From contig JAJRPW010000091.1 in assembly GCA_024280585.1 (NCBI GenBank), positions 1-6,673 of the forward strand: a stretch of 6,673 nucleotides of DNA. Direction: 5' to 3'. This stretch comes from Alphaproteobacteria bacterium (lineage in GTDB: Bacteria; Pseudomonadota; Alphaproteobacteria; Rickettsiales; UBA6187). Numbering within the stretch: position 1 is the stretch's first letter; each line of letters opens with the position of its first letter. A program made the position numbers and the translations under genes. A model generated the notes under the pieces. It did no database searches. It was not told the DNA's origin and worked only from the letters and a program-made list of their open reading frames with translations. Of the stretch, positions 6,291 through 6,673 are shown one piece after another.

Positions 6291-6310
6291 AAACCATAAC
6301 GTTATGGTTT
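6291..6310. repeat. Perfect 20-bp palindrome between convergent genes
   Basis: AAACCATAACGTTATGGTTT is its own reverse complement. It lies 9 bases after the TauE/SafE stop and about 40 before the transposase stop on the other strand. As RNA it could form an 8-bp stem with a 4-base loop, but it is not GC-rich and no run of T follows on either strand, so it is a poor intrinsic terminator. It could also be a protein-binding site or belong to the end of the insertion sequence. The rest of 6282-6349 shows nothing I can interpret. Confidence 0.5.
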
Positions 6311-6349
6311 ATGGTCTATATATGGAATATGATGATCTTATAACTCACC

Positions 6350-6673
6350 TTACGCAGCTAGATGTAATTTCTGCAAGTTAGCCAATTCTGCCATTGCCGC
6401 AATATTAGCTTTTAGTACGAGCTTGTGTTTCAAGGCAAAATGGTTTGCTGCTGTTACAAATTGTAACGCTTCAAGTTTGCAAAAAGCGACAATCGAGGCA
6501 AAAATATGATTTGCTTGCGAGCGCACTTTTTTCGTCGGCGATTTTGCCAGGCTGGCATTTTGTTTGATAGATTTATGATACACCTCGATTTTCCACCGTT
6601 TTTGGTAGGTTTGGTATAAAAAGTCAGCATCATGTGTCAAATCGTTGGACGCTAAATAGAGTGTTCCAGTCGA
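6350..6673 (-). CDS. IS4-type DDE transposase, C-terminal part only
   Basis: The minus-strand frame is open from the right edge to the TAA at 6350-6352, giving 107 residues of a longer protein. The TTG at 6638-6640 is internal: the upstream codons read STGTLYLASND and continue without a break into THDADFLYQTYQKRW. The segment YQKRWKIEVYHKSIK fits the YREK signature of IS4-type transposases (Y, two residues, R, three, E, six, K), in which the glutamate is the last catalytic acidic residue. NASLAKSPTKKVRSQANH and the later NHFALKHKLVLKA are typical of the same C-terminal region. IS4 or the related IS701 group are both possible. The gene runs toward the Moco operon and probably marks the end of an insertion sequence whose other end lies outside the window. 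Whether it is intact cannot be judged. Confidence 0.88.
   Translation of the reverse strand, partial: STGTLYLASNDLTHDADFLYQTYQKRWKIEVYHKSIKQNASLAKSPTKKVRSQANHIFASIVAFCKLEALQFVTAANHFALKHKLVLKANIAAMAELANLQKLHLAA

Noticed and set aside
6291..6325. Intrinsic terminator at the 20-bp palindrome
   Set aside because: The stem is AT-rich and no T-run follows on either strand.
6349..6356. CTTACGCA near the transposase stop, shared with the 17-bp repeats of the element at 3694-3839
   Set aside because: Only 8 bases match and the flanking bases do not. A match of this size is expected by chance in a window this long, so I do not link the transposase to the element.

Overview
The window is almost filled by one tightly packed plus-strand operon for molybdenum cofactor (Moco) biosynthesis. 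It is cut by the left edge and bounded on the right by part of an insertion sequence. The DNA is fairly AT-rich, with good Shine-Dalgarno sites (AGGAGG, AAAGGAG) and gene ends that overlap by 1-4 bases. This suits a bacterium, probably Gram-negative and proteobacteria-like. I cannot fix the lineage from the sequence; the strong Shine-Dalgarno use argues against Bacteroidota, where moaC-moaB fusions also occur.

Layout, left to right: the 3' two-thirds of moaA (1-674); a moaC-moaB/mogA fusion (677-1717); moeA (1714-2976); moaD (2978-3235); moaE (3237-3710); a 146-bp MITE-like palindromic element (3694-3839) inserted across the moaE/mobA junction; mobA (3859-4404); a small unrecognised protein gene (4401-4739); a moeB-type adenylyltransferase (4744-5505); a TauE/SafE-family membrane protein (5505-6281); a short convergent spacer with a perfect 20-bp palindrome (6291-6310); and the 3' end of an IS4-type transposase on the minus strand (6350-6673), running off the right edge.

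How the genes fit together: MoaA and the MoaC domain turn GTP into cyclic pyranopterin monophosphate. MoeB adenylates the Gly-Gly tail of MoaD, and MoaE-MoaD then insert the dithiolene sulfurs to make molybdopterin. The MoaB/MogA domain adenylates molybdopterin and MoeA inserts molybdate. MobA adds GMP to give the guanine dinucleotide cofactor. One transcript therefore covers the core route from GTP to the bis-MGD type of cofactor. No molybdate transporter or molybdoenzyme is visible. The TauE/SafE protein may export a sulfur compound or other anion.

The most interesting observation is at the moaE/mobA junction. The element supplies the present stop codon of moaE. Removing it in silico restores a moaE ending in KEHAA with its TGA overlapping the TTG start of mobA (TTGA). 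That restored junction is nearly identical in DNA to the moaC-moaB/moeA junction at 1699-1717, which also encodes KEHAA-stop. The window therefore holds both a recent-looking insertion scar in an operon and a duplicated gene-junction motif. I found no sign of an entirely new system. The one gene of unknown function is the 112-residue protein at 4401-4739.
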